64,000 bases of DNA from Culex pipiens pallens (Eukaryota; Arthropoda; Insecta; Diptera; Culicidae). The notes below the pieces were generated by a model. That model was not told where the DNA came from, searched no databases, and saw only the letters and a list, made by a program, of their open reading frames with translations. A program made the translations under genes and the position numbers. This document shows positions 46,441 through 58,400 of the stretch, one piece after another; the stretch's first letter is position 1; each line of letters starts with the position of its first letter. Where the stretch lies: contig NC_068938.1 of the NCBI RefSeq assembly GCF_016801865.2, forward strand, positions 90,048,221 through 90,112,220, in the 5' to 3' direction.

Positions 46441-48728
46441 CGCTACATTTTCGAAAAATTTTGCATTGACACCGCAGATAGAGCTTTAAGACAAAGTCCT
46501 TTGTCAAAATATGAGGATTGCTATACTCGAGAGAAGATATGGAAATTGAACATATTCTGAAAAAGCTTTACCTGCTAAGAAATAATAAATAAAAATCATA
46601 TTTAAAAAACTTCAAATTTCATTTCAGGGGTGTAACTGCTAAGTATACTTTAAGGTAAATTTTGGGTTCCACATTTTTTTGGCTTCTCTCAATTATAATT
46701 ATTGGAATTTAAAATTTACACTTTCTGAATAAGAAGATTAGAGAAGAATTGGTTTATTCGAACTTGAACATCGAACATTGAACATCCAATGTTCTAAACA
46801 ATTTAGAATTTTTCAAATAATCTTCTGATTAGATTAAATAATTTTGCTACGATATTTATAAGTTTACAATTTCCCGGGAGTCTCGACCAAATTTCCCGGG
46901 AATTGAGAGGTCCAAAAATGGTCGATTTCCCGGGATTTTTTTCCCGGGAATTCCTGCTCGTCACCCTCTACTTTCGAGCAATTCTCTACTAATTCGCCCG
47001 ATGTCGTATTTTTTCTCGGCTGCAGCTTTCTAAGGGTCCTTCATATTACCAAAATTGGCATTTTGGTTAATTGTCGATTCTTCATACGATTTTGGCAGCT
47101 TTCAAATATGGTGAAATCGAAAATCTGTATCTCGGAAAAGGATTTTACTGTTCCATATGGTATCTTCTGCAAAGGTGCTGTTTTTGATAAAGACAATTCA
47201 ATAAAAATAGCCACACAACAAAATAACCAGGCAACTTTTGGGACACAGAGAAGTATGCACAATAAAATCAATGAAACATTGAAAATCTTACCTAAATTTT
47301 AAAAAAATATCATAATAAAATTTGGATACGATTTTTTTAAATAAAATACAAAATGTTCAAGTTTAAGCCATTTGAAGGTGATTTTCAAATTAATTTAAGA
47401 TTTTTTTTTGTGTCAATGTTGTTCATTCAATCAAAAAACATAGCGACTCCAAATTTTTTCTACAGTCTCCAGATAAATGTAGAGGTTGAGCATTGCAATG
47501 AATTAAAATTGAGAGAAAATAAATTTTCATGGTCTTTTCAGTTGGCCTTAATTTTTCAATTCACGAAAGATTGACAATTATTGGAAGGATTTTAATGCTT
47601 GAAAAATTGTTTAATTTTACAATCTCTCGAATATATTTTTAAAATTTCAATTTAAAATTTAAAATTTTGGCTCTATTGATTGAAATGTTAGGGTTAGCCC
47701 CTTCTGCCTTAGCTAGCAAAATCTAAACAGGCTAATGAACTAATCTCAGTTCAAAGGTTCTCATACAAACATACAGCTTAGGGTGACAACAAAAAAGGCA
47801 AAAATAAGTAACTGTGCCAATTTTGAGCCGAATCGGTTAGAGCCAAATCGCCATAGATCCTTAAATTTCGTGAAAAAAAACTTATAATGCAAAACGTCTT
47901 CTTTAAATCGCTAATAACTCGTCGGGGTTAACTGCGATCTGCGGTCTTCGAAAAAATTGTTTGTCTTCAAATTTGACATAAAAATCTTACACTTGTCAAT
48001 TATCCCACACATTTAACGCCACATTTTGGTGAAATTTTGAAATGTTTGCTTTTTTCATACATTTCTGCGAATTTTCATACAAACTTCTACGATCAATAGC
48101 GACTCTTAAGCCTTAACCCTCTACAACCTAACAACAACCTAGACGGGCTTCGAATTGCCAAAAATCATTGTTTCAACCATTGAAAAGTAGAACTTTTAAA
48201 GTTTTGGAAAATTTTAGGGTTGGAAGATTGACTTGTTTTTTAAAGTGTAATTTTTTAGGGGTCAACTTTAAATGTGTTTTTTACTAACATTTCCTATATT
48301 TCAAGTAAATTTTTTTAGTGTCCCAGACTATGCCTTTATGCATTTTGTTACAATTTAAATGATAATGGTGCCATTCTATAGCAGAACATGTGAAAAACAA
48401 GCAAAAAATTGAAAAGTGACAAAAAACACAAAAAACATAAAAAAAATTAATGATAAGAGATGGAAGAGAAGGCCAAAACTATCAAAAACAAACATTAACT
48501 AATTAAAATAAATACATATTAAAATACAAAAAAAAACATAAAACAAGAAAAGTAAAGTTCTTCGTACAACAAAAGTTGCTCAAAATGACCTACTGAACTC
48601 GGGAAAAATAAAAAAAAATCGAAAAAAGTGTGGGCAGTACAGGGTTAACAGATTTGGCTTAAAATTGGCACAGTTACTTTTTTTACCTCAAGAATCGACA
48701 CTTTCAAAAAAAATAAAAACGTGGTCAT
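46441..48728 (+). other. Lar intron right of the satellite
   Basis: AT-rich intron. At 46868-46966 lies a CCCGGG-rich repeat end (TTTCCCGGGAATTGAG, ATTTCCCGGGATTTTTTT, GCTCGTCACCC), inverted relative to 32661. At 47803-48690 an inverted pair TAACTGTGCCAATTTTGAGCC / GGCTTAAAATTGGCACAGTTA (one base over a 20-nt core) brackets an old element. The motif TGTCCCAGACTATGCC (48319) repeats one at 15033. No gene was seen. Confidence 0.6.
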
Positions 48729-49332
48729 TAGGGTGTAAAACAAAATCGATTTTCCAGCACAGCATTTTTTCAGTTCCTTTTGGGGTCCTGAACCACTCCC
48801 CAAAGTTTGAGAAAGATTGGTTAAGTCCACACATTGCGCAAAGCGATTCAATTTTCCATACAAATTTGTATGGGAAAATAATTTTTTGAATATTTAAATT
48901 TATTTAAAGAATCCACGTTTTACGCGATATCAAAACCGGGTTTATATTCAGATGCTCTGGAAGGTGCTATACAACTCTCTCGAAGATAGTATGGTGCTAA
49001 CTTGCTCCTGAAGGGAGATACAGCGTTCTCAAAACTCGTCGAAAACGTGATTTTTCGGGCAAGAAACACGTTTTAGATGAGTTTTGAACACGCTGTATCT
49101 TTTTATAGGAACAAGTTAGCATTATACTCTCTTTGAAAAAGTTGTAGAGCACATTCCAGAGCAACCGAATATGATTCCGGTTTTAATATAGCGTGAAACG
49201 TGGATTTTTAAAATATCAAAATTGCGCAAAGTGGGAACTTAAGGTTAAGGACCTTATAAGGAACCAAAACGTTGCTGTGCTCACTAAATTTGAACAACTT
49301 TATTTTTTTCCATACAACCATATTACACCCTA
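48729..49332. mobile_element. 604-bp hAT-like MITE with 8-bp target duplication
   Basis: TIR TAGGGTGTAA at the left and TTACACCCTA at the right, flanked by a perfect 8-bp duplication GTGGTCAT (48721-48728 and 49333-49340). An 8-bp duplication and a TAGGGTG-type end are typical of hAT elements. Internally it is palindromic (AAAGAATCCACGTTTTACGCG versus its inverse near 49190). No transposase, so non-autonomous. Confidence 0.85.
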
Positions 49333-49651
49333 GTGGTCATAGAGAAGCTTTCCTAAAAGTTACAGCCAAATCAAAATTTACAAATTAAATCAATTCTCTG
49401 TGTTCATTAAACATTGATCTATCGTGAAATTTTCTACCTTTTCGCTGAACTTGTTTTAATTTCGAGATATGAAAGGGCCAAATTTGCATACAGCATACAG
49501 CACGTGGCCTTCAATCTGACATTTTCAACCCCCGCGCCCTTCCGTGGCTTATCCACCATACAAAATTTCAACTTTTTGTTTGGAGCATGTTTTTTCAGGT
49601 ATATCTTTAATAATCTAGTTTAAAAAACGTAACCTAGCCAAAGCACAATTT

Positions 49652-49828
49652 GGGCAGGTTCAAGACCTGCAAGACCCGCTTGGACCAAGTAACGCTCGGC
49701 AGTTACATGATCTCCAAGTACGGGTTATAAGGAGTTATTTTTGTTGTAATAATATATTTGTTTTTAAACCGATCCTCGGTTTTAACCTGGTCGCAGGACC
49801 TAATAAAAATAATTTATGAATAAAAAAA
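49652..49828 (+). mobile_element. 177-bp retroposed insertion (truncated LINE or SINE)
   Basis: Bounded by a 12-bp duplication AAAGCACAATTT (49640-49651 and 49829-49840). It ends in an A-rich tail after CCTAATAAAAATAATTTATG. Long target duplications and an A-rich 3' tail indicate target-primed reverse transcription. No tRNA promoter boxes were recognised and no reading frame of note, so a 5'-truncated LINE 3' end is more likely. Confidence 0.75.
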
Positions 49829-50327
49829 AAAGCACAATTTGTCCGCATAATAAAATCATCCTTTAAGCCACAGCGAAGTGTGGAAGACAAGTTTGCCCCC
49901 GATTCAAACATCTTTTAAAGGAATATATCTGTTTTGATTTAAAAAAAACTATAAAAAAACAATGAAATAAAGTTTTTTAAGAGTCACCCTAATAGCACTA
50001 AATTTTAAAATGCCAATTTCTCAGAAAATAATGCTTCAACTCACAAGTTTAAAATCTAAAAAGGGCGTAATATTTAACGTTCGGAGAAATGTTTACAGGA
50101 ATTCAAAATATTTACTAAGGTACAATAAATTGAATTGATATTGATTCATGCAAATGGTATGTTTTGATTTGGTTTTCTTAAAATGTGAAATATGGCAACC
50201 AAGATAATTTCATTGAGTCCAACTGGACTGGAGTCATCCGAATTATTTCCGAATTTTTTTTTCCATTCAAGGAACCAAAAGTTGTCATTTTTATTTATTA
50301 TTTTAATGATTTATTTAAAACACGATG

Positions 50328-50735
50328 CCGGGATCGTGGTGTAGGGGTAAGCGTGATTGCCTCTCACCCAGTCGGCCTGGGTTCGATCCCAGACGGTCTC
50401 GGTGGCATTTCTCGAGACGAGATTTGTCTGATCACGCCTTCCGTCGGAAGGGAAGTAAATGTTGGCCCCGGACTAACCTAAAAAAGGTTAGGTCGATAGC
50501 TCAGTCCAGGTGTAGGAGTCGTCTCCCTTGGTCCTGTCTCGGTGGAGTCGCTGGTTTGCAGTTGGACTAACAATCCAAAGGTCGTCAGTTAGAATCCCGG
50601 GGTAGATGGAAGCTAAGGTGTAAAAAGAGGTTTGCAATTGCCTCAACAATCAAGCCTTCGAACACCTAGTTTCGAGTAGGAATCTCGCAATCGAGAACGC
50701 CAAGGCAATGCTGTAGAGCGAATAATTTGATTTTT
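50328..50735 (+). mobile_element. tRNA-Glu-like SINE, full copy
   Basis: A close relative of 21524-21923. The head is GGTGTAGGGGTAAGCGTG then GGTTCGATCCC, the body GTAGGAGTCGTCTCCCTTGG, the second tRNA-like part GTTGGACTAACAATCC, and the tail GAATAATTTGATTTTTTTTT. Target duplications could not be set with confidence. Confidence 0.85.
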
Positions 50736-52624
50736 TTTTTAAACAGAGAAATCATTGCAGAATTTTGAGTTCAACATTTAATGGTTGTCGGTGATGGTGA
50801 ATCGCCATTGGCGATCAGTTGATCCAATTTGGTTTGGTATGGTGAAATGCAAACATGTTGAAAATATAACAAAAATCTTCATAAAACTAAAGAATGGGAA
50901 AATTTTGCTCATATTTGTTCAGCAATTCATGTTTTTTTTTCTTGTAAAAAAAACTGATGCGTACATTTTTATTTATTTACACTCGCGGTGATATGCAGTG
51001 CGATTATTTCTACCGAATTCAATCATATCTATGACATGATGAAAGCTTGTGTATTTTTAATTACATCGGATGGCCAGTAGTCAATTTCCGAACGATGAAC
51101 GCTGATGAATAATTCCACCTAATAACATGTAGGTGGTGGTAACTGAATATGCTAATGTATAGGAATTTATGCACGTGACTCGCACTCTCAACGGCTGTAC
51201 CGTTCCCAGAATTGCAAGCGAGGAAAAATGTTTTTGCTGCCAGGGAATAATGTGATGATGTTACACGGACATCGTGTGCTTTGTGCTTGATTTTGATGTT
51301 AAAAATGGGACGGCTCTCTAGGGACTAGTTTCGCAAATTAAGCGACACGTTTCAGCATTAAACAGACCAGCTAACAATTATTACATCCGTTGGGAATTGG
51401 AAATGAGGTTTTGTTCCACGTCGAATTATGTGGCCCATTCAATCTGCAATCTGGAAGCTTTAGTTTTCAATTATTTCCCCAAGGAAACCCCCATTTCACC
51501 TGAAAGGGATGCTTTAACTTCGAAAAACGCGCCAGCATCACAACAAGAAAAAGCGAATTCAATCTCCCCACCGTTCCACTTCTCGAGTTTTAATCAAATC
51601 TCACATTCCAAAATTAGTTCCGCGTCAGCGAAATGACATTCTTCATTTTGCGAGATTTTTGGGGGCAACCCGTGTCGTCCAAGCTTTCCCTCACTCTCGC
51701 TCTCTCGTAAAAGCCTTTCATTCAGTGTGTTGAGTTTAGCGCTTTTCACCAAGCGTCGTCGTCCCTTTTTAGGAAAATCCAAGCGACACGAAGCGCAAAA
51801 TAAAATTAAGACTCATTACAGGACGGTCTCTGCTGGCCGGGCTCATTCCGTGCTGGCTCATTAGGGCTAGGTGGGTTATTATTTGTTAAAAACTTTATAA
51901 ATACATTTTGTTCTGAATAACTTTGTTGAAAATGTTGAAAAATGTATCAAATTTCCGATGAGAATAAGATTGTGAATTTTCAATCACAACTTTCAATTAC
52001 AAAATCTGGCTGATTTTATCCTCATTTCCCTTGGCCGGTCCCCAACCGAAAATTGAAATTTCGCTCTGAAAACCTTTACCCAGTTCCGGAGCCAAAATAC
52101 GCACAATAGAAGGATAATGAATCAAGCACTCGAAGAGGGTGCCGGGACCCGGCCAAACAAATTACTTTTCCTGCGAAAAAGGTCCAAAAACAATAAAAAT
52201 TCCAAAAATTCAACGCCCCTCACCTGGGTGGGGTGACGTTTGAAGACGAACACCTTGCCGGAATTTAGAATCCCTTCTAGGCGATTCCACGCGAAGCATG
52301 ACGAACGCGAGAGTGACAGCCAAATGTAAACTCTGTTATTTGAAATGTGAAATAGTTTTTGCTTGAAATTAGAGACCACAAAGGTTTTTCGCCTTAAATT
52401 TTACGGAACAGTCAACATATTTGACTGCTTTCAATACTATTTTTTGCGTTTTCATTCAAAATATGACTTTTTTCTATTTATTGGTTTTTCAATGTATTTT
52501 TTAAACATCTCTTCGCGGTTAAATTTCTTTTCCAAACGTTTTTTTCTAATTTGATTGAAATCTGCATCAAAATTTCAAAAAAATCCAGATTTATTGCATT
52601 AGATGTAATAATTAATGGTTGACT
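50736..52624 (+). other. Lar intron with a repeat-poor island
   Basis: About 51.0-51.9 kb is of mixed composition with no repeat I recognise, including a CTCACTCTCGCTCTCTCG stretch near 51690 and TAAT-type motifs. 52.02-52.34 kb is similar. The frame at 51397-51636 (79 codons) has no domain signal. Possibly conserved intronic regulatory DNA; inferred from complexity only. Confidence 0.4.
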
Positions 52625-52973
52625 TACACAGCAAAAAATCCGATGTACATCACCTTCGTCAAAATAAACACTTAATATTACACACTGCATGTACATTTTT
52701 TGCAAACACAAAAAAAAGTTGCAACCGACGGGATTCAAACCCAGCACCATCAGTAAGGACTGGCGCTTTAGCCCACTCGGCCATCAGACCGATGAAAAGC
52801 TGAAAGGATAAACGCATATATGAGCTTGACATTTCGGTCAAGTAGGTTTCCCATACTGATGGGCTACATATTTCAGGGTGTAAAATCACATAAAATTGCA
52901 TAAAATAATGCAATATTTATTTTACACCCAGGCCTTTTACACGCAGCTGGATTACTACTTTTTTAGCTGTGTA
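52625..52973. mobile_element. MITE with TACACAGC TIRs carrying a tRNA-like SINE
   Basis: The ends TACACAGCAAAAAA and its inverse TTTTTTAGCTGTGTA frame 349 bp. On the minus strand, about 52798-52725 forms a tRNA-like head: TGGCCGAGTGGGCTAAAGC (A box) and GGTTTGAATCC (B box). Acceptor ends do not pair and the anticodon stem has a mismatch, so a working tRNA is unlikely. The ends resemble the CACAGTAAAA MITEs at 29377 and 30289. Confidence 0.6.
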
Positions 52974-55900
52974 CGTATAACAAATAAACTTGGAAAAACA
53001 ATAACACCTTGCCAATTTTTCTGCTTTCACCAAACAAAACCTGTCAAAAATTCTTCCAAAACATTACCCGCCGTAAGCTAGGCGGCACCCACTCCTCTGG
53101 CCCCTAAAGTCATCAAAGTCCCATTTCACTGTGAGTTTTGATGCCAGCAGCAGCAGAACGGGATTTGATGTCATTTAAATGGCCACTCAACTCGTTTGAG
53201 GACGACAATTCGAGAGGAAAAAGGGTTCAACGTGGACCTTCAGGTATCGCCATATCGTTGCCGAAGTGCCATCTTGTCACAAACTTACATTTTGATTTGA
53301 ATTTTTAAAGTTAAAAGAAATTATAAATGTTTCAGTTTAATTTTTTAAATGTCAAACCAATAATTTTTTTGAAATGTACAAAATTTCTAACGAAAAATTG
53401 TAAACAGTATGAAAGAAATTCAGTTTAATATTTATTTGAAGCAACAACAACCATATTTTTAAGACTGCTTAAAATCATTCATTAACTTATTTCAATCATT
53501 CAAGAAATATGTTAATTATTTAAAGATAAAATGAAAGTAATTTTATGTTTAAGCAAAAAAGAAGAATATGGCTAATTGCAAATGACTCAAACTTGAAAAA
53601 TATTTGAAGAATTTAAAAAAATGGAACAATTCTCCACCAATACCGGAATTGTAATTCATATGTATTGTTATATTGGCTCAAACTTTTTGTTGGTTTTCTC
53701 AACGACCAAAGAAGCCATTTTGTGTTATTGGTTCACCCATACAAGGTTCCATAAAATATTTGCAGCTGTACATACAAAAATGGGACGTAAATATTAGAAA
53801 ATCTGTATCTTTTGAAATAATTTTCTGATCTGCTTGGTGTCTTTGGCAATGTTTTAGATATTGATGAGGGCTAATCAGAAAAAACATACATACACGGGAA
53901 AAATGTCGATTTTTTATCTACTTTTTCACAACAATTCAATTTCCCAAAACTGATACCTTTTTATTTTAAAAGTTTAATAATATATTTAGGTATAGAAAAA
54001 AAATTCAATCGATTTTTTTTTGGCTTCCGGTTTTTATGTAAAATTAAATTTGCAATCGAAAAGTACTTTACAGATTTTTTGATAAGGTGCACCGTTTTTG
54101 AGATATAGCCACTAAAAGTTTAATTTTAACTAAAAAGTTCCAGTTTTTCAATTTTTTTAAATTGTGTTCATGGATGTCCAAAATTCCAATGAAATTTAAG
54201 AAATAAAAATAATACATCGGCCGATTTCGTTGAGAATTGATCATTTAAGAGATTGGAAGTGACAAAAAAAATGATAATCTTCTATATATATAAAAAAAAA
54301 TTCGATGGTTTTATTCGAACGCGTATCAGTTGAACACGGAAGGTCGGATCGGAGCGCTCTTTGCTGCGTTGGGTTCGTATAAGCCCAAGGAAGGTTTTTA
54401 CGCTAAAAAGTTGACACTTTGGCCACTCTGAGACTGATTCCAGAACATCTATGTTTGTATGGGAAATGAAACGAAAAACTAAATTTTGATCACATGAGGC
54501 TGAATAAGCAAAAGAGCTAAAAACGTCAACAAACGAATAAAGGTAGAACGAAGTTTGTCGGGTAAGGCTTGTTTTTAATAATTCTTGTAAACAAGCTGTA
54601 AACATTTTGGCTAAAACTCAATACAACTTTTTTACACACATGAGATTTTAATTTTTTTTATAAATTGTTATCAAAATTGTTTTAATTTATTATATGAATA
54701 TTGAATATTGAATACTAAATTATCAACAATTTGTTGCATACATTTTTCAAAGCTTGATAGAAGTGAATTGTTATAAGACTGCATTTTCATCTTTTTGAGT
54801 GTATACAAAATTGAAAAAAATGAGCTTATGAAATATTTTTTTTATGTTTTTGGATCAATATTGAAAGTTTGCCTTTCTTACAAATAACGGATTTGCGGAT
54901 TTGTACAATTTGAAATATTTAAAAAACTATTTAAAAAGAAACATTGTTTAAACTTTTTGAAAATCGGCCTAATCATGTACATGGGACCCACTCCACTAGT
55001 CTTCACCCTAAATATGAGCTATTTTATGCAAGGCTGTGATGAGAAATCGTGGAATCTATTTTGCAAACCCGTAATCTTCAAAAATGGTCATGTCTCGGCA
55101 AAATCCCACTTAATTTAAAATTTGAGCAATTGAAAACGTATATTTTAAAACATTCAAATGTTATTTAAAAACAATCAAATGTAAGCCCATAGAGGTTTTG
55201 CAGCAAAGATAAACGACACACCTATGAACAAGTAGCGTAAGCCTATGATTTTTTTTTTTTAAATAATGTGTTTTTAGCTTCAAAATCAACATTTTTATAG
55301 AAATTATAAAATATTTGATGTTGACATTTTTAGAAAAAATATTTCCGGCATTTTGGTGTACAACTTTTATATATTTGTTTGAATATTCGATGAGAAAACT
55401 GTAAATTTAGAAAAAAAATTGCACCATTTCAAGAAAGTCTATAAAAAATCAATAACAAATGTTGAATATACGTAAACACATCTGCAATCAACTATATTAT
55501 TAGATATTTCATTGATATATATCGACTTTTTTTTTATTAGTTCCTATAAACATATGAAAGACTAGAGCTTATTGGACCTTTTCAAAAAAAAACTCTGGAT
55601 TTAAGGAAACTCAATTTTTAGTGTTCCAAATCATGTTTTTTAAACTTCACAAATTTTTGCGCACCCATAATGTGATGTTCATTATTTAATAGCAAAAATA
55701 ATCTCGTCTTTTGCAACAAATTTCATTAAAATTGATGCAGGGAATCATAACAAACAATCGATTTTGTTCTTAAACCCGGAAGAGAAGCATACAGTTTTAG
55801 GCAAGTAACCTCATTTGAAACCATCTGGCCCTGTCTAAATATTTTTAAAAAAACATTCAAAATGTTTAAAACGTGTTTCTGGAAGCCCCGAAACTTCATG

Positions 55901-56340
55901 CTTCCCCTCGAGTCATATTTGTAAATTTTTATAGGCAAACCTAAGAAGAAATAATAATCTACAGGAAATATTCTATAATAATAATATAAAACAAATACTG
56001 TGATCAAGTTTTTAGCCTTCTCTATTTCCATCACCTTTCATTAGCAATTTCATAAGTTTTTTGAAAACTTTTTCTCACGTTTGGTAGTGTTTTAGTTTAT
56101 AGAAAGAATTGTTCCAAAATTAATTATGGTACAACCCACAACTGCAAGGAATTCCAATACTCTGTTAAAGAACTTATTGTATCTAGATGTATTTTATTGA
56201 TAATAAAATAAACAAAAGAATCAAACTTTTTCTCATTATTGGATATGAGTTCAGAAAAACTTCTACAAAAGAAGTGATTCAAAATGAGAAAAATATATTA
56301 AACTGATCTAAAATAAAATAAATCTAAAAAAAATTACGCA
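52974..56340 (+). other. Lar intron, AT-rich, no gene seen
   Basis: 53.08-53.26 kb is a short GC-moderate stretch (GCCGTAAGCTAGGCGGCACC). The rest is AT-rich intron with long homopolymer runs. A possible Helitron-like element (54281-54571) is listed separately. Short frames here are low-complexity and unsupported. Confidence 0.55.
54281..54571 (+). mobile_element. Possible non-autonomous Helitron-like element
   Basis: It begins TCTATATATATAAAAAAAAA, like many insect Helitron 5' ends. It ends AAGTTTGTCGGGTAAGGCTTG, which resembles a Helitron 3' end but has CTTG where CTRR is expected. No terminal inverted repeats. The frame on the minus strand is not a known Helitron protein. Confidence 0.4.
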
Positions 56341-58400
56341 CGGTCAAGATGAAACGAAGGCGACGATTTAGTGACAATTTTAACCGAGAGGAAAACAAAT
56401 GACTGCAATGAAGACTAGGAGGGGGTCCTTGAAATGCTCTAAATGGAAGAATGCCCATTCCTAGCCTGCCCGGGATTAGCTCTTGAGTGCGAGCAAATTT
56501 ATGTACTCGAATTGATTAATTGTTTCAATTTGGACGGACCGAGGGAGGGCCGTTGTTTTTATAGGTGTCGCTACAAATTTGCAAATTCAACAATCAAAAG
56601 TGAGGGGCCCGATTTTAAGCTCAATTAACCTGGTAACTACCGGGCCCATTACAAAGTGTTGTTTGTCGAATGAGTGGGAGTGTACGCCAGAAACACAGTG
56701 CCAATTTGTGTTCCGATTTTGTGAAATGTCGGGGCGGAGGTAAACTGATACATCAAGCAACATCAATTGAATTCGCTCTGCGAACTTTTTGTGATTCGTG
56801 TAAAAATCTCTCAGAACGTGGCAATAATAAAATGCGAAACTCATTTACATGTACCGTTCAGGTTTTCTTTTTTTCGTTACATTCTGTCCTGCCAACCAAT
56901 CGGATCGAATCGAAATTGAATTTTAAATCACATCAAAAAACGGTTGTATTCATGTTAAAAGTGTAACACTGCCCTCGTGGGTGAATGTGTCCTTGTGTGT
57001 TTTTGTACGTGGGTATGTGTTCGCGTAAAAGTAACGATTTGTTTTACTGTAATTAAATAAATAACCATTTTGTATTCATAGCTATTTTTGCATATCGCTC
57101 CGGACGGATCTCTGTAATTTTACTGTTTTTTGTCTCTCCTGTCTCCCATTTTTTCTCTCTTCTCCCATTCGACAGCTACAGATTTTTGAATTTTGATGTA
57201 GTCGAGCCTGTTTTTATCTTGTTGCATATCAAATGTTTTAATCATCCCATTTTTTTATATAACAAAAAAAAAGCACCTCTATTAACTAAATTCAACGATC
57301 TCGTTTTTTGTGCACCATCTCTCGCGCGTATTTCAGTTGACCAAAAACGGTAAATTTCACGCCAAAATTAATCCAACAAAAAAAAACATGCACTGTAAAA
57401 CTGTTGCACATTCGCATTGAGTAATTTTTAATCACAGTTACAACCTTAATCGCTGTGTCGACACACGTTTTTTTAATTGTCAGGCAAAATCACCGCACTT
57501 GTTACCATATTAATATGCAAGAGTATTTTTGTGTTTTATTTTCCAAAAATCTCAAAGTTTCACCTGCACAATTTTCGGAAAGTGTACATTTTTTGCACCA
57601 GTATCCAGTTTTTTGTCGATGTCACTGCACACTGTTACTCTTCTAGTTTTTTAATCTTTAATGAGCGCACCACGTTGTTCGAACAAGACGGAAATGTTTC
57701 GTTTTCACTTTTTGCACATGTTTTTTGATTTTTCTGATTCTTGATTTCCTTTTTTCGTCTGTTGTTTTCTCCGTTCCGTTTTTACAACACACATTTTTTC
57801 CACCACAATCCGGTTTTCACCCCTTGTCGGGCACCCACGTTTTTTTGGCACACGAAACCCCCTTTTTTGCATGCATTTTTGTACAACCGGAGAAGTGAAG
57901 GGTAAAACTTCACCAAAAACTCGGCGAAAAAAAAGAAAAGCACACGCACCGATTCAAACGAGTTTTTGATTTTTGTGAATACGTGTACGTTTTTTCATAT
58001 CTCGCACCTTTAAATATAAATCACCTATAAATCCTATAACTGCACTCACGTAAGCACATGAGCACCCACGAAAAAAAAAGTACCGCACAAACGATTAAGT
58101 GTTTATAAATGCACCTTTACTGCACTCCGTTTTCATACATATCAGTAAATCTAAAAAAAAGCAAAAAAAAAAACAACCGCACATTCGCTCACCTAACTAC
58201 ACACGCACACCTCTTCCTTTTGGATTACTTTTTTCCGTTCCAACCCCTTCTTTTCTGTTTTATTTCTCAACTTCCCAAGTTTTTCGGTTTCCATTTTCAC
58301 ATTACAAACTATATATGAATATTACCACAAGCGTATTACCTTTGCGTTTATGGTTTTTCGTTCTACCCCTACAACGAAGAAAAAATCAGGAAAAATGAAA
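56341..58400 (+). other. Lar intron, repeat-poor stretch
   Basis: About 56.34-57.0 kb has mixed composition. 57.0-58.4 kb is T/C-rich with long A-runs, like the sequence flanking the Lar exons at 8.0-8.7 and 22.9-24.2 kb. I searched by eye for a GC-rich exon here and found none. No gene. Confidence 0.45.

Noticed and set aside
50333..50405. Functional tRNA-Glu gene
   Set aside because: Same reasoning: it is the head of a SINE with a near-identical copy at 21524.
57325..57365. 13-nt microexon (TTTCAG, 13 nt, GTAAAT) in the last intron
   Set aside because: The length breaks the Lar phase and the donor is weak.
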